A stretch of 64,000 nt of DNA, taken from Thalassococcus halodurans. Lineage in GTDB: Bacteria > Pseudomonadota > Alphaproteobacteria > Rhodobacterales > Rhodobacteraceae. Each line of letters begins with the position of its first letter. The stretch's first letter is position 1. Made by a program: the position numbers and the translations under genes. Positions 56,251-64,000 of this stretch are shown here, piece by piece. The notes beneath the pieces were generated by a model. That model was not told the DNA's origin and did not search any database. It saw nothing but the letters and a program-made list of their open reading frames with translations. The stretch is taken from assembly GCF_900108225.1 (NCBI RefSeq), contig NZ_FNUZ01000001.1:558001-622000 (forward strand), written 5' to 3'.

Positions 56251-57378
56251 TTATGCACCCGGAGGCGGCGGCGGCATAACGGTAAAAAGCTGCGCCAGTT
56301 CGGCCACGTCCTCGGCCCGTTTCCAGCCGTCCTGACCGGCAGTCCAGACATAGGTGTCACGGGCCAAGCCACCCTCGGTCGCCATACGGCCCAGACGCGC
56401 CTTGGAGAACGGCCCCGATGTTTCGCCGTTTTCTGCAATGTGCCAGACGTGTTCAACTGGCGGCGGAGGAGGTGCAACGGGGGCGGGGGCAGTCTGCTGA
56501 ACAGGGGCAGCACCCCACGGACCCTGACGCATCGTCTGCGCGCCCATGGCCATGCCCAGACCAGCGCCGATACCTGCGCCCATGCCTGCACCAGCACCGC
56601 CCGTGTTCTGCGCAGCAGAGGTCATCGCCTCGGCTGCGGAATACTGGGTGAACGTGTTCAGATCGCCCGCAATACCCATCGAGCTGCGCTTGTCCAACGC
56701 GGCCTCAACAGCCGAGGGCAGCGAAATATTCTCAATATACATCTCGGGCATGCTAAGCCCGTAAACCGCCAGAACCTGCGATACCTGCGCTGCCACCAGC
56801 TTGCCCAGATCGGCAGTATTGGCCGCCATATCCAGCACCGGAATGCCCGATGACGCCAGAACGCGGCTGGCCTCTTGGACGATGATGTTGCGGATCTGAT
56901 AGCTGATCTCGTCCATCGTGAATTCGCCGTCGGTGCCCACGATTTCGGTCAGGAAGCGACCGGGATCGGTGACCTTGATCGTGTAGGTACCATAGGCCCG
57001 CAGGCGGATCGGGCCGAACTCCGGATCGCGCAGCATGATCGGGTTCTTGGTGCCCCACTTCAGATCGGTAAAGCGGTTGGTCGAGACAAAGTAGATCTCG
57101 GACTTGAAGGGCGACTTGAAACCGTGATCCCAGTGCTGAAGCGATGTCATCACCGGCATGTTGTTGGTTTCAAGCATATACAGGCCAGGTGTGAACACAT
57201 CGGCCAACTGGCCTTCGTGCACAAACACAGCCGCCTGCCCTTCGCGGACTGTCAGCTTGGCGCCGTACTTGATTTCGTGATTGTCCCGTTCGAACCGCCA
57301 GACCATCGTGTCGCGGGTGTCATCGGTCCAGTGGATAACGTCGATGAACTGACCGCTCAGAAAATCGAAAATCGGCAT
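56251..57378 (-). CDS. SPFH domain protein with C-terminal GYF_2 domain (YdjI-like)
   Basis: The 375-aa protein has an SPFH/Band-7-like core (about 35-235) of the virion-core/YdjI type, containing VREGQAAVFVHEGQLADVFTPGLY and a helical segment EASRVLASSGIPVLDMAANTADLG. A Gly/Ala/Met-rich stretch (about 245-285) and a Pro tract (APVAPPPPPVE) follow. A GYF_2 domain (about 312-365) carries WHIAENGETSGPFSKARLGRM and WTAGQDGWKRAED, and the tail is MPPPPPGA. ATG 57378 is 9 nt after GGAG. A TTG two codons earlier is too close to it. It likely forms a membrane-associated scaffold. Confidence 0.85.
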   Translation of the reverse strand: MPIFDFLSGQFIDVIHWTDDTRDTMVWRFERDNHEIKYGAKLTVREGQAAVFVHEGQLADVFTPGLYMLETNNMPVMTSLQHWDHGFKSPFKSEIYFVSTNRFTDLKWGTKNPIMLRDPEFGPIRLRAYGTYTIKVTDPGRFLTEIVGTDGEFTMDEISYQIRNIIVQEASRVLASSGIPVLDMAANTADLGKLVAAQVSQVLAVYGLSMPEMYIENISLPSAVEAALDKRSSMGIAGDLNTFTQYSAAEAMTSAAQNTGGAGAGMGAGIGAGLGMAMGAQTMRQGPWGAAPVQQTAPAPVAPPPPPVEHVWHIAENGETSGPFSKARLGRMATEGGLARDTYVWTAGQDGWKRAEDVAELAQLFTVMPPPPPGA

Positions 57379-57396
57379 GGTCAAAAACTCCTGTTT

Positions 57397-58383
57397 TTAG
57401 CTCGGGCCAACACTGGCGATCTGGTCGCCGGTCAGTCGCGGGGCAAGGCGGCGCACAATGGGCATCGCCTGTTCGGGTGTCATGCCCGGCGTCAGCGCCG
57501 GATCATACAATATCTTCAACAGATACTCGTCATGTGTGGTGAGTAATGCAAATTCGTCGTCATCGTTAAAGATCGACGGCCGCGCGCGGGGGCTGTCGTT
57601 GGCAAGCCCCAAACCTTGCGCGATCTCTTCGTGAATGCAGGATTTCATCAGCAAAGGCGGATGTTCCGCACGGATCAGCGCGATGGCCTGCCCGTAGGCA
57701 TAGCCGCCCGGCTGGTCCGAAAACGCGATCACAAGACAATGGATCGAGCGTGGCAGGGTTTGGAACACAGACAACGACGCACGGTCGATATCCGGCACCA
57801 GTTCCTGAATGCGCGGCAGCATCTGGTTGCGGTCATCTTCGCCCATGACCAAGACGTGGAAGTTCGCATTGGCATCCGACATCGAAATCGAATGGCCAGT
57901 CACACGTGCAAGCCGCGAGACATAGCGCGAAACGGTGCCCTTTTCGCGCGCCTTCTGGTCATCCGAGACCGAGGCCCCGAATTCGACAGACACGCGCACA
58001 GGCTTGGCCCATTTCTTGATCCGGCCCGTCGAACTGGATGACGGGCGAAGGCCCGCACCGCGTTCGTATTCTTCGCGGATGGCGATGGCCTCGAAGTTCT
58101 GGATCAGGGTTGTGTCGGTGATCGGCGTATCCGGCCCACCGCCATCGGTGCGCATCAGCCCCTGCCCCACAAGCGAGGTTTCGACCTTGCTGTAGTACGC
58201 CGCCAACTCAAGGCTTCTGGCTGAGGGTTCTTTGGGGGCCACGACCACGGGCTCGGGTGCGACCGGCGCGACCTTGGTGGGCGCCGGTGCTTCTTGTTCA
58301 GGTGACAGAAACGGATCGGTACAGGCGGCCAAGGCCAACAAAGACCCAGTCGCAAGCCACTTACCAATCCGTTCCATCTTCAT
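57397..58383 (-). CDS. DUF2927 lipoprotein with HExxxxGLG motif
   Basis: The 328-aa predicted lipoprotein has a signal peptide ending LALAAC (lipid Cys near 21), then a Pro-rich linker (about 30-55) and a DUF2927 domain (about 85-305). The sequence HEEIAQGLGLANDSP starting at His251 looks like a metalloprotease zinc site (HExx plus a later turn), although activity has not been shown for the family as far as I know. It sits between the TelA and SPFH genes with 5 and 18 bp gaps and is surely part of that unit. Confidence 0.85.
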   Translation of the reverse strand: MKMERIGKWLATGSLLALAACTDPFLSPEQEAPAPTKVAPVAPEPVVVAPKEPSARSLELAAYYSKVETSLVGQGLMRTDGGGPDTPITDTTLIQNFEAIAIREEYERGAGLRPSSSSTGRIKKWAKPVRVSVEFGASVSDDQKAREKGTVSRYVSRLARVTGHSISMSDANANFHVLVMGEDDRNQMLPRIQELVPDIDRASLSVFQTLPRSIHCLVIAFSDQPGGYAYGQAIALIRAEHPPLLMKSCIHEEIAQGLGLANDSPRARPSIFNDDDEFALLTTHDEYLLKILYDPALTPGMTPEQAMPIVRRLAPRLTGDQIASVGPS

Positions 58384-58388
58384 ACAGG

Positions 58389-59588
58389 TCAGGCTCCGGG
58401 AACGGATGTTCCGGCGTTGTCGCCCGTGCCAGTGCGGCGCGCTTTGGCAGAGGCCAGAGTATCGCGCAGTTCTGCTTCCATCTTTTTCAGCTCTGCCTCG
58501 GCCTCGGAACGACGGCGCTTGCCTTCGTCCGCGATCTGCAGGCTTTCCTCGATGGTGCCGATCAGGTCTGCGTTCGCCTGCTTGACCGCTTCGATATCGA
58601 AGACACCGCGTTCCATTTCTTCGCGGATCATCTTGTTGCTGTCGCGCAGGTTTTTCGCGTTCGATGTCAGCAACTCGTTGGTCAGGTCATTGGCCGAACG
58701 CACAGCTTCTGCGGCTTCGGCAGAACGCTGGATGGTGACCGCTTGCGCCAGCTGGGTTTCCCACAGCGGCACAGTGTTGACCAAGGTCGAGTTGATCTTG
58801 GTGACAAGGCTCTTGTCATTTTCCTGAACCATACGGATCGACGGCAGCGACTGCATTGTGACCTGACGGGTCAGCTTCAGATCGTGAACGCGGCGTTCCA
58901 GATCGTCACGCGCGGCACGGATGTCACGCAGTTCCTGCGCTTTCATCACCTGATCATTCTCAGCGGCAGCCTGAACTTCGGCCTCTTTCGCGGGGATGAC
59001 TGTTGTGTCCAGTTCCGCAAGTTTGGCCTCACCGGCTGCAATATAAAGCGCCAGTTCATCGTAGAACTGCAGCGTCTTTTCATACAGCATATCAAGCGAC
59101 TTGATGTCTTTCAGCAGCGTATGTTCGTGCTTCAGAAGGTCGTCTGTCACCTTGTCGATCTGGCCCTGCACTTCTTCAAAGCGGGCGGTGAATTTGGCGA
59201 AAGGCGCGGCGCGACCCAGCAGTTTTTCCCACCATGTACGCTTCTTGCGCACGTCCAGTTCGGACACCGAGAAGCCGCGGATCGTTGTCACGATACCGCG
59301 CAGGCTGTCACCTGCCGGGCCAACATCTTTGTTGCGGACGCCAGTCAGCATCGCCTGACTGATTTCCTGCAATTCGGCCTGCGCGGCCGAACCAAAGGAC
59401 ACGATGGATTGCGTGTCGGACATGTCCAACTCGTCCATGCGGCTGCGAATTTCTTCTGCAACAGGCGCGTCGGCGGTTTCCAGTGCGACCAATTCATCGG
59501 CTTTCTTTGGCTCGGGCAGCAGTGCCTCCGAGACTTCTTTAACTTCGGCTAGGGCGGCTTCGGCCTTGGCTCGGACTGTATCGGACAT
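58389..59588 (-). CDS. telA: Toxic anion resistance protein TelA
   Basis: The 399-aa TelA-family protein is mostly helical, with long coiled-coil stretches (about 120-390). It shows RTWWEKLLGR (near 117), FEEVQGQIDKVTDDLLKHE, the signature region VTMQSLPSIRMVQENDKSLVTKI and TVPLWETQLAQAV. TelA proteins were linked to tellurite and envelope-stress resistance and often pair with XpaC, as here. There is no membrane helix. ATG 59588 follows GGGAAGG. Confidence 0.92.
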   Translation of the reverse strand: MSDTVRAKAEAALAEVKEVSEALLPEPKKADELVALETADAPVAEEIRSRMDELDMSDTQSIVSFGSAAQAELQEISQAMLTGVRNKDVGPAGDSLRGIVTTIRGFSVSELDVRKKRTWWEKLLGRAAPFAKFTARFEEVQGQIDKVTDDLLKHEHTLLKDIKSLDMLYEKTLQFYDELALYIAAGEAKLAELDTTVIPAKEAEVQAAAENDQVMKAQELRDIRAARDDLERRVHDLKLTRQVTMQSLPSIRMVQENDKSLVTKINSTLVNTVPLWETQLAQAVTIQRSAEAAEAVRSANDLTNELLTSNAKNLRDSNKMIREEMERGVFDIEAVKQANADLIGTIEESLQIADEGKRRRSEAEAELKKMEAELRDTLASAKARRTGTGDNAGTSVPGA

Positions 59589-59604
59589 CAATAATTCCTT
59601 CCCA

Positions 59605-60501
59605 TCAAGAATTCGGCCCCCGGTCGAGCCTGACACCTTCGCGCTGCAAACGATCACGCAACACATCAATTTCCACGGTCAAGTCACTGTTGGTGTCCAA
59701 CAGCAAAGCTTGCGTTTTCTTGCCGAAACTTTCCTCAAGATCGGTCAAAAGCATCATAAAATCGCTTCGCGCACTGGTATCGCGGGACCGCGTATAGATA
59801 TCGGCGAACTTCACCGCCGCATCACGGGCCCCCATCAGATAGACGCCAAGGTACTTGCGCGCAGCCGTCAGATCGCGGGGATCGTCCTCGACCGTGCGGA
59901 TCAGTTTGCGGGCAGATATCTGGAAACGTTCGACGCGGCCTTCGACCTGACGGTCACCGGAACGGCGCGCGGCCTCAAGCATCGAGGTCAGATATGCCTC
60001 GGCCTCATCCACAACGCGGGCGACGCGATCCTGCTGAAATTCGTCGATATGTTCGGCACCCTTGGCTTTCAACGGATCGATCCCGAAGGCCGCGATATGC
60101 AAGGCAAAGGCGCCAACACCATAAATCAGCGATCCGATCAGGCCGGCGTCATGCGTCATCATCGCGCCAACGGTGCCCAGACCACACAAAATGGCCGCAG
60201 CGATCTTGCGCGGCACCGGCGGGCGGGCGATTTTGCGTTCGTTATAGGCCGCCTGCGCTTTCAGACCTTCGCGCAGCAAAAACGCACCAAAGACCCAGAT
60301 GGCCGCCGCGCCAAGACCCAAAGCGAAATCCGTCGCGCCACCCTTCAGCGACGAAAAGGCCAGAACGATGGCAGGCACGAACATCACGTTCGACCGCGCA
60401 CCCACAGGTGTTACCCGTGCGCCTTGAAAACCGCTGCGTTCAGAACCGGAGGTCGAGGATGATCCATCGGGGCTGTATTTGCCGCCATACCGCTTTGCCA
60501 T
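59605..60501 (-). CDS. XpaC family (5-bromo-4-chloroindolyl phosphate hydrolysis) protein, copy 1
   Basis: The 298-aa protein has a Ser/Gly-rich N-tail (1-35) and four predicted membrane helices in two hairpins (about 38-76 and 100-138). AFGIDPL (138-144) follows, then a long helical cytoplasmic domain (about 145-290). XpaC-family genes are usually beside telA. The name comes from a hydrolysis phenotype and no enzyme activity is established. It shares the motif and topology with the second copy at 60732. It is 16 bp upstream of telA. Confidence 0.87.
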   Translation of the reverse strand: MAKRYGGKYSPDGSSSTSGSERSGFQGARVTPVGARSNVMFVPAIVLAFSSLKGGATDFALGLGAAAIWVFGAFLLREGLKAQAAYNERKIARPPVPRKIAAAILCGLGTVGAMMTHDAGLIGSLIYGVGAFALHIAAFGIDPLKAKGAEHIDEFQQDRVARVVDEAEAYLTSMLEAARRSGDRQVEGRVERFQISARKLIRTVEDDPRDLTAARKYLGVYLMGARDAAVKFADIYTRSRDTSARSDFMMLLTDLEESFGKKTQALLLDTNSDLTVEIDVLRDRLQREGVRLDRGPNS

Positions 60502-60504
60502 GCC

Positions 60505-60597
60505 TTAAAATCCCCCGATCGAACCGGTGGCGGCCCCAAAAAGAAGCACGATAAGCAAAACAAAAGAAATCTTCTGGATCGTAGCGCCCGACAACAT
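60505..60597 (-). CDS. Candidate 30-aa membrane peptide upstream of xpaC copy 1
   Basis: The 30-codon frame begins MLSGATIQKISFVLLIVLLFG and stops 3 bp before the xpaC start. It encodes one clean membrane helix (about residues 10-24). The ribosome site is weak (GGGGGC is too close to the ATG), and a TTG three codons earlier is possible. Support comes from tight spacing, a full hydrophobic segment and the operon context. It could be chance. Confidence 0.4.
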   Translation of the reverse strand: MLSGATIQKISFVLLIVLLFGAATGSIGGF

Positions 60598-60731
60598 AGC
60601 CCCCAATCGTCGTATCACGCATTAAACTTAGGTGATCCGTTACGGGCTTGCTAGGGGGAATACCTTTGAGAACGCGGCATTCTTAGACGATTTGCAGAAA
60701 GTTCACAGACCGCGCCAAAGGCGCTGCCCGA

Positions 60732-61559
60732 TCAAATGCCGTGACCTTTCATGCGATCAATCAGCAGGTCCGCATCAAAGTCAATCGCACCCTCGTCGCT
60801 TTTCATGCGCAGTTTGCGGACGTGGTTTTCGAACGCGTCACCCAGCGCCTGCATGCGTTTGGTGAACCGTTTTGCCGTCGAATGGCTATCAGCGGTCCAG
60901 CCACTTTCAAGGGCGTCAACCTCGGCACCGATCAGGGTCAGGATTTTCTCCAGCGGTTGCTGGATTTTGGTGATGTCCTGACCGGATTGGCCGAAGGCGC
61001 GCAATACCCGCAGGATCGCACCGTGCAGCGCTTCGATTTTGACGGACAGATCGGGTTCGTTGAAGGCCGAGACACGATCAGACAAGTCCCGCAGACGGTC
61101 ATCGGTCGACACCAGCAGGTGGCGGGCCGCGCGTTCTGCCATCAGTTGCGGATCATCCAGCCCTTTGCTGCGCAGCGGGTCGATACCGAAGGCAAACAGC
61201 GACAGGATCGCCGCCAACCCGCCAAGCATGACCGGCACCTTGATATCCGTCATCTCGCCCATCGCGACGACGGCAACGAACAGACCCACCAGAAGCGATC
61301 CAAGGATCAGAGCCGGAATGCGCGGGGCACGTGCGGCGCGCCGTTCCTGATAGTGCGCCTTGGCGGCAGCGCCTTTCACCAGGCACAGAACCGCAACGCC
61401 CAGAATGGCAAACTGAATCAGGGTAATCACCAGCGACATCAGCGTGGCTTGCAGCAGTCCGAACATCAGCGGACCGGCAGCCATGACCAACAGAATGATC
61501 AGATCATAGCGATCATTCGTGCCTTTGGATGTGTGACGATGAAAACCGATATCAGCCAT
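60732..61559 (-). CDS. XpaC family protein, copy 2
   Basis: The 275-aa protein has the same plan as copy 1: a basic N-terminus, two membrane hairpins (about 18-62 and 80-122), AFGIDPL (123-129) and then a helical cytoplasmic domain (about 135-270). A shared segment before the second hairpin (AxYxER with Arg/Pro residues) supports an ancient duplication, though overall identity looks low. ATG 61559 follows GAGGTGG. It is separated from copy 1 by the 30-aa frame and a 134-bp gap that may hold a second promoter. Confidence 0.82.
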   Translation of the reverse strand: MADIGFHRHTSKGTNDRYDLIILLVMAAGPLMFGLLQATLMSLVITLIQFAILGVAVLCLVKGAAAKAHYQERRAARAPRIPALILGSLLVGLFVAVVAMGEMTDIKVPVMLGGLAAILSLFAFGIDPLRSKGLDDPQLMAERAARHLLVSTDDRLRDLSDRVSAFNEPDLSVKIEALHGAILRVLRAFGQSGQDITKIQQPLEKILTLIGAEVDALESGWTADSHSTAKRFTKRMQALGDAFENHVRKLRMKSDEGAIDFDADLLIDRMKGHGI

Positions 61560-61567
61560 GGGCCACC

Positions 61568-61762
61568 TCAGATGTACGCAAGACCGAAGATCAGGACCCA
61601 CAGGCCGCCAAACGCCAGACCGGACAGCAACCGGCCGCGTTCCAGCGACGCCTGGAATTCGTTTCGCAGCATCGCATAGGCGTCTTGTGCAAAGACACGC
61701 AGGTGGGATGCCACCAGAAGGATTGTGATCAGAACGATGGTATATGAAAGCAGTGTTATCAT
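61568..61762 (-). CDS. Small two-helix membrane protein
   Basis: The 64-aa protein has two predicted membrane helices (about 3-22 and 46-63), separated by an amphipathic stretch DAYAMLRNEFQASLERGR. It stops 8 bp before the second xpaC gene and starts 72 bp after the rluB stop region, so it is probably the first gene of the XpaC-TelA-SPFH unit. Family is unknown to me. Confidence 0.7.
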   Translation of the reverse strand: MITLLSYTIVLITILLVASHLRVFAQDAYAMLRNEFQASLERGRLLSGLAFGGLWVLIFGLAYI

Positions 61763-61834
61763 GCCCCCAGATTCACGGCCAAAGGCGGCGAAATCGGGGC
61801 ATCTGCTTGGAAAAAGCGGGAAAGCTTTGCGACG

Positions 61835-62746
61835 TTATCCGCGCTTTTTAGGCGACCGGCTGTCTGATTTGGGTCCGCGTTTCGGCTTGGCCCCGCCAGT
61901 GGCCGGACCATCCGAACGCCCCTTTGCGCCAGCGTAACTCTTTCGTGCGAAAGGTTTTTTGCCGCTATCGTCATTCCGACTACGGCGCTGGACCTTGGGT
62001 TTTTCCGGCGCATCGCCTTCCAGACCCAGCTGATCGCGGACAATTTTTGAACGCACTTCCTCGACCGCGCCCGATTTCAACTGACCCAATTGGAAGGGTC
62101 CGTAGGAAACGCGGATCAGGCGATTCACCTGAAGGCCGATATCGGCCATCGCGCGACGGATTTCGCGGTTCTTGCCTTCGCGCAGCGCAACCGTCAGCCA
62201 CGCGTTCGCGCCCTGCTGGCGGTCCAGCGACACAATCATCGGCTGGAAGTTCTGGCCATCAACCGTGATGCCTTTGCGCAGGGGCGTCAGCATATCGTCG
62301 GTGGGGCGGCCGTTCACACGCACGCGGTAGCGGCGCAGCCATCCGGTCGAGGGCAGTTCAAGCTTGCGTTTGATGCCGCCATCGTTGGTCAGCAGCAAAA
62401 GACCCTCGGAGTTCAAATCGAGCCGCCCGACAGTCATCACGCGGGGCAATTCTTCGGGCAGGTCATCAAAGATGGTGGGACGTCCCTGTTCATCCTTGGT
62501 CGTTGTCACCAGACCCGTCGGTTTGTGATAGAGCCACAGCCGCGGTTTTTCCGGCGCGCCGATGGGGTTGCCGTCAACGGTGATCTTATCTGCTTCGGTC
62601 ACGTTCAAAGCGGCGCGGTCGATGACCTTGCCGTTCACCGCAATGCGGCCTTCTTCGATCATACGTTCCGCTTCACGGCGCGATGCAACGCCCGCGCGGG
62701 CCAGAACTTTGGCGATTCTATCGCCGGGGGGTGTGGATGTGCTCAT
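61835..62746 (-). CDS. rluB: 23S rRNA pseudouridine synthase RluB
   Basis: The 303-aa synthase has an N-terminal S4 RNA-binding domain (about 10-55, KVLARAGVASRREAERMI) and an RsuA-type catalytic domain with MTVGRLDLNSEGLLLLTNDG (Asp catalytic, about 99-118). A Lys/Arg/Pro-rich C-terminal tail (about 240-303) follows, common in roseobacter RluB. It modifies U2605 of 23S rRNA by family. Confidence 0.92.
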   Translation of the reverse strand: MSTSTPPGDRIAKVLARAGVASRREAERMIEEGRIAVNGKVIDRAALNVTEADKITVDGNPIGAPEKPRLWLYHKPTGLVTTTKDEQGRPTIFDDLPEELPRVMTVGRLDLNSEGLLLLTNDGGIKRKLELPSTGWLRRYRVRVNGRPTDDMLTPLRKGITVDGQNFQPMIVSLDRQQGANAWLTVALREGKNREIRRAMADIGLQVNRLIRVSYGPFQLGQLKSGAVEEVRSKIVRDQLGLEGDAPEKPKVQRRSRNDDSGKKPFARKSYAGAKGRSDGPATGGAKPKRGPKSDSRSPKKRG

Positions 62747-62787
62747 ACGCCCGCCTTACAGCGGATCAGGGCCGCGCGGAAGGGGCC

Positions 62788-63969
62788 TTAGGGTTCGCGC
62801 AGCGCCTCGCGTGTTTTGTAAAGCGGCTTGAGCAGATATTGCAGAACCGTCTTTTCACCGGTCATCAGCTCGACCTGCGCCTGCATGCCCGGACGCAAAT
62901 CGATCATCGACTGACGGTCGGACAAAGACATCGGATCAACGCGAACGGTGACCTTATAGTGGGACTCGCCATCAGGATCGCGTTCGTCCTTGAACGTATC
63001 GGCCGAGATCACATCAACGCGGCCTTTGATCGTGCCATAGATCGTATAATCATAAGCCGACAGCTTGATCGTCGCTTCTTGGCCTGGACGGATGTTGGCG
63101 ATGTTTTCCGGCGCGACCTTAGCCTCGACCAGCAGTTCTTCTTCGATCGGGATGATCTGCAAGATTTCCTCGCCGGGGCGCACAACGCCGCCGATGGTGG
63201 TGATCGACAGTTTGTTCACCACGCCACGCACGGGGCTGACCAGAACGGTCCGTTGCAACTGGTCGGTCGATGCCTTCAGGTTCTGCTTCAGCGTCGCCAG
63301 TTCTTTCAGCGTTTCGGAAAACTCCTCGGCGCGGGCCAGTTCAGTCTGGGTGACGATCTCGTCGTGTTTCACCTTGGCATCGGCATAGGTTTTACGGGCC
63401 TGCGTGACCTCGATCAGCGCGACAACCTTGTTGGAATAGAGGTTCTCCATCAGCTTCAGCTCGGTCGCGGCCTGATCCAGGATGCGTTTCGCTCCGTCAC
63501 GGCGCGATACGAAATCCTGCTGACGCGCCCGCAAAAGCGACCGTTCGGACGCAAGGATCGCAGGGTTGGATTCGGCGAAAATTGCGGGGACGTCAAAGTC
63601 TGACGCCCCCGCCAGTTCGGCCTCGAGTCGCAAGCGGCGTATCTCGAGGGCGGTGATCTGATCTTCGATGTCGTCCACCGAGGACTGGAACATCGTGCCA
63701 TGCAAACGGGCCAAAACGTCGCCCTGCATGACTTCTTCGCCTTCCTTCACCAACAGGGCCGACAGAATGCCGCCCTCAAGGTTCTGGATGATTTGCGGGC
63801 GTGACGACGACACGAATTCGCCATCCGCCCGCACAATCTCATCGACCCACGCAAAGGACGCCCACAGGATAAACGCCCAAACAGAGATCGCGGACAGCCA
63901 GATGGTCAGAGACGGGCCCTTCATCTTGGTTTCGATCTGCGCGTTCAGATCGGTCATGCCCATTGTCAT
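62788..63969 (-). CDS. HlyD family type I secretion periplasmic adaptor
   Basis: The 393-aa membrane-fusion protein has one membrane helix (about 22-44), an N-terminal lipoyl half-motif (ADGEFVSSSRPQIIQNLEGGIL), long alpha-hairpin coiled coils (about 90-250), the second lipoyl half and a beta-barrel domain with VRPGEEILQIIPIEEELLVEAKV. It ends in LRPGMQAQVELMTGEKTVLQYLLKPL, the PrsE/LapC-type end. It links an ABC exporter to an outer-membrane channel. The last bases of the window (63975-64000) read as codons for AAGGKKG then TAA, possibly the end of the partner ABC exporter gene. Confidence 0.93.
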   Translation of the reverse strand: MTMGMTDLNAQIETKMKGPSLTIWLSAISVWAFILWASFAWVDEIVRADGEFVSSSRPQIIQNLEGGILSALLVKEGEEVMQGDVLARLHGTMFQSSVDDIEDQITALEIRRLRLEAELAGASDFDVPAIFAESNPAILASERSLLRARQQDFVSRRDGAKRILDQAATELKLMENLYSNKVVALIEVTQARKTYADAKVKHDEIVTQTELARAEEFSETLKELATLKQNLKASTDQLQRTVLVSPVRGVVNKLSITTIGGVVRPGEEILQIIPIEEELLVEAKVAPENIANIRPGQEATIKLSAYDYTIYGTIKGRVDVISADTFKDERDPDGESHYKVTVRVDPMSLSDRQSMIDLRPGMQAQVELMTGEKTVLQYLLKPLYKTREALREP

Positions 63970-64000
63970 GGTCGTTACCCCTTTTTCCCGCCAGCGGCGG

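Noticed and set aside
60440-60622. 60-codon minus-strand frame overlapping the start of xpaC copy 1
   Set aside because: Aromatic-rich, improbable protein that overlaps xpaC. The 30-aa frame in another phase is more credible.
63975-64000. Possible last codons of an ABC exporter gene at the window edge
   Set aside because: Only about eight codons are visible, too few to call a gene. It is noted under the HlyD entry.
1-64000. Search for tRNA, rRNA, CRISPR, insertion sequences and phage genes
   Set aside because: The gaps are small and none holds a recognisable tRNA cloverleaf, repeat-spacer array, transposase or phage gene.

Overview
The window reads as a stretch of ordinary chromosome from a Rhodobacterales (Roseobacter-group) alphaproteobacterium. 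The signs are high GC, the continuous run ruvC-ruvA-ruvB / unknown / ybgC-tolQ-tolR-tolA-tolB-pal-cpoB-tilS-ftsH on the minus strand, a DUF1127 mini-protein, a full CtrA box, a membrane-anchored cytochrome c, and DUF2927 and GcoAB-type genes. I see no insertion sequence, prophage, integrase, CRISPR array, rRNA or tRNA. The one RNA gene is the small SRP RNA.

Layout. 1-6 kb: end of a LysE exporter, a VOC protein, an aldo/keto reductase abutting a ligase-associated DEXH helicase and PdeM phosphoesterase (two of a usual four DNA-repair genes), and a thioesterase. 6-9.5 kb: an AraC regulator divergent from an F420-reductase-like gene, then DUF4279, MOSC and a methyltransferase coupled to ftsH. 9.4-21.5 kb: the envelope and recombination supercluster. 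21.5-30.2 kb: DUF1127, prmA, MFS, a cupin, an ABC-2 exporter, a DMT transporter whose frame has no stop until deep inside antisense hemE, and divergent hemE/hemC. 30.5-33.1 kb: a P450, a three-domain reductase and an EthD protein. I recognise the first two as GcoA/GcoB-type aromatic O-demethylase. 33.2-39.6 kb: DUF4198, FAH hydrolase, SRPBCC, nudC, SRP RNA, a tyrosine phosphatase, YpfJ, pheA and cytochrome c. 39.8-45.6 kb: yejABEF. 45.6-54 kb: an unlisted 50-aa gene divergent from a LysR regulator, dacA, HAD, clpS, rsmC, a lysine-less SDR, hemF, rluE, tadA and dtd. 54-64 kb: a PfkB kinase, then a minus-strand block of zinc ribbon, SPFH-GYF, DUF2927 lipoprotein, TelA, XpaC, a 30-aa membrane peptide, a second XpaC and a 64-aa membrane protein, followed by rluB and a type I secretion HlyD subunit.

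How genes work together. Tol-Pal with CpoB, DacA, FtsH and YpfJ covers envelope maintenance. RuvABC and the helicase/PdeM pair cover DNA repair. hemC, hemE and hemF supply porphyrin. gcoA/gcoB/ethD looks like a transcription unit for methoxy-aromatic use. The 55-61.8 kb block is the best candidate for a poorly described system: it looks like a membrane-stress assembly that joins a YdjI/YdjG-like SPFH and zinc-ribbon pair to TelA/XpaC proteins. Several promoter-level signals stand out: a CtrA box placed at the -35 of ypfJ, a perfect palindrome over the dacA promoter, a perfect 10-bp palindrome between lysR and the 50-aa gene, and a probably leaderless hemC.
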